Below, one piece after another: positions 63,896 to 64,000 of a stretch of 64,000 nucleotides of DNA. The stretch's first letter is position 1; every line of letters starts with the position of its first letter. The DNA lies in assembly GCF_900055185.1 (NCBI RefSeq), contig NZ_FIZX01000005.1, positions 1 through 64,000 of the forward strand, given 5' to 3'. Source of the stretch: Grimontia celer (GTDB lineage: Bacteria > Pseudomonadota > Gammaproteobacteria > Enterobacterales > Vibrionaceae). The notes below the pieces were generated by a model. It searched no databases. It worked only from the letters and a program-made list of their open reading frames with translations, and was not told the DNA's origin. The translations under genes were made by a program, and so were the position numbers.

Positions 63896-64000
63896 TACTG
63901 GTACAAGTATTTTGTAAACAGCAGATCAGCAATGACTTTCTGGTTGGTTTCCGCCAACAGTATCTCGTTCACCTTATCCAGACATGCTTTGCGAATCGAC
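63895..64000 (-). CDS. FliL-like protein, C-terminal end (partial)
   Basis: A minus-strand frame entering from beyond the window ends at TAA (63897-63895). Its last 34 residues include IRKACLDKVNEILLAETNQK and end ADLLFTKYLYQ, which resembles the C-terminus of FliL-type flagellar basal-body proteins (helix followed by a V-x-D-V-L-F-T-x-F-x-x-Q end). Too short for certainty. The stop codon overlaps the terminal base of the MITE-like element. Confidence 0.6.
   Translation of the reverse strand, partial: SIRKACLDKVNEILLAETNQKVIADLLFTKYLYQ

Overview
This is chromosomal DNA of a gammaproteobacterium. The gene set and gene order point to the family Vibrionaceae; Grimontia, Enterovibrio or Photobacterium-like genera seem most likely, but the genus is inferred from general knowledge, not from a search. 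Several blocks keep the Escherichia coli gene order (ilvY-ilvC, gppA-rhlB-trxA-rho, ubiD-fre, prlC/rlmJ-gor, uspA-uspB-yhiN, yigL-pldB, rsmD-ftsY-ftsE-ftsX-rpoH, glpE-glpG-glpR-glpD). Almost all of the window is core genome. I found no prophage, CRISPR array, integron, toxin-antitoxin pair or recognisable defence island.

Layout. 1-480: the 3' end of a ribosomal RNA operon (23S tail, 5S, tRNA-Asp, terminator). 700-4000: a SemiSWEET-like transporter, divergent ilvY/ilvC and ubiK. 4050-8940: a three-gene TetR-MFP-RND efflux operon with a clear autoregulatory operator. 8980-12270: a palindromic repeat, rep helicase, a sugar O-acetyltransferase and a cytochrome c5-like protein. 12550-13300: a tRNA operon Arg-His-Pro-His-Pro with a decayed third tRNA-Pro. 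13300-14112: an AT-rich gap. 14113-19730: dppABCDF. 19800-21535: two tandem paralogous SPOR-domain secreted proteins. 21548-31950: gor, rlmJ, prlC, gppA, rhlB, trxA, rho and an exported protein of unknown function. 32036-34907: ubiD (with a duplicated C-terminal segment), a small 2Fe-2S ferredoxin and fre, tightly packed. 34986-39820: DMT transporter, uspA, uspB, an MscS channel and yhiN. 40000-42521: an SDR gene with a MerR-type promoter, the MerR regulator, and a beta-lactamase-fold serine hydrolase. 42639-51855: aldehyde dehydrogenase, tapT, a large lipoprotein, EVE protein, yigL, pldB, an AbgT transporter and an acyltransferase. 51866-55219: the yhhM/yhhN/yhhL/rsmD neighbourhood with small genes of unknown role. 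55465-59621: ftsY, ftsE, ftsX, rpoH. 59943-63673: glpE, glpG, glpR, glpD. 63734-64000: a small inverted-repeat element (MITE-like) abutting the 3' end of a FliL-like gene that runs off the window.

How the parts fit: Dpp imports dipeptides and PrlC degrades peptides in the cytoplasm; UbiD and UbiK both serve ubiquinone synthesis, which GlpD and the respiratory chain use; FtsY targets membrane proteins while FtsEX controls septal wall hydrolysis; RpoH is encoded here, and a sigma-32-like promoter precedes prlC.

The best candidates for a second look are the duplicated UbiD domain with its ferredoxin-reductase neighbours, the 48-bp repeat tract inside ftsY, the SPOR paralogue pair, the MerR/SDR/serine-hydrolase cluster, the duplicated and decaying tRNA-His/Pro unit, and several strong palindromes in promoters. 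I did not see a convincing entirely new multi-gene system.
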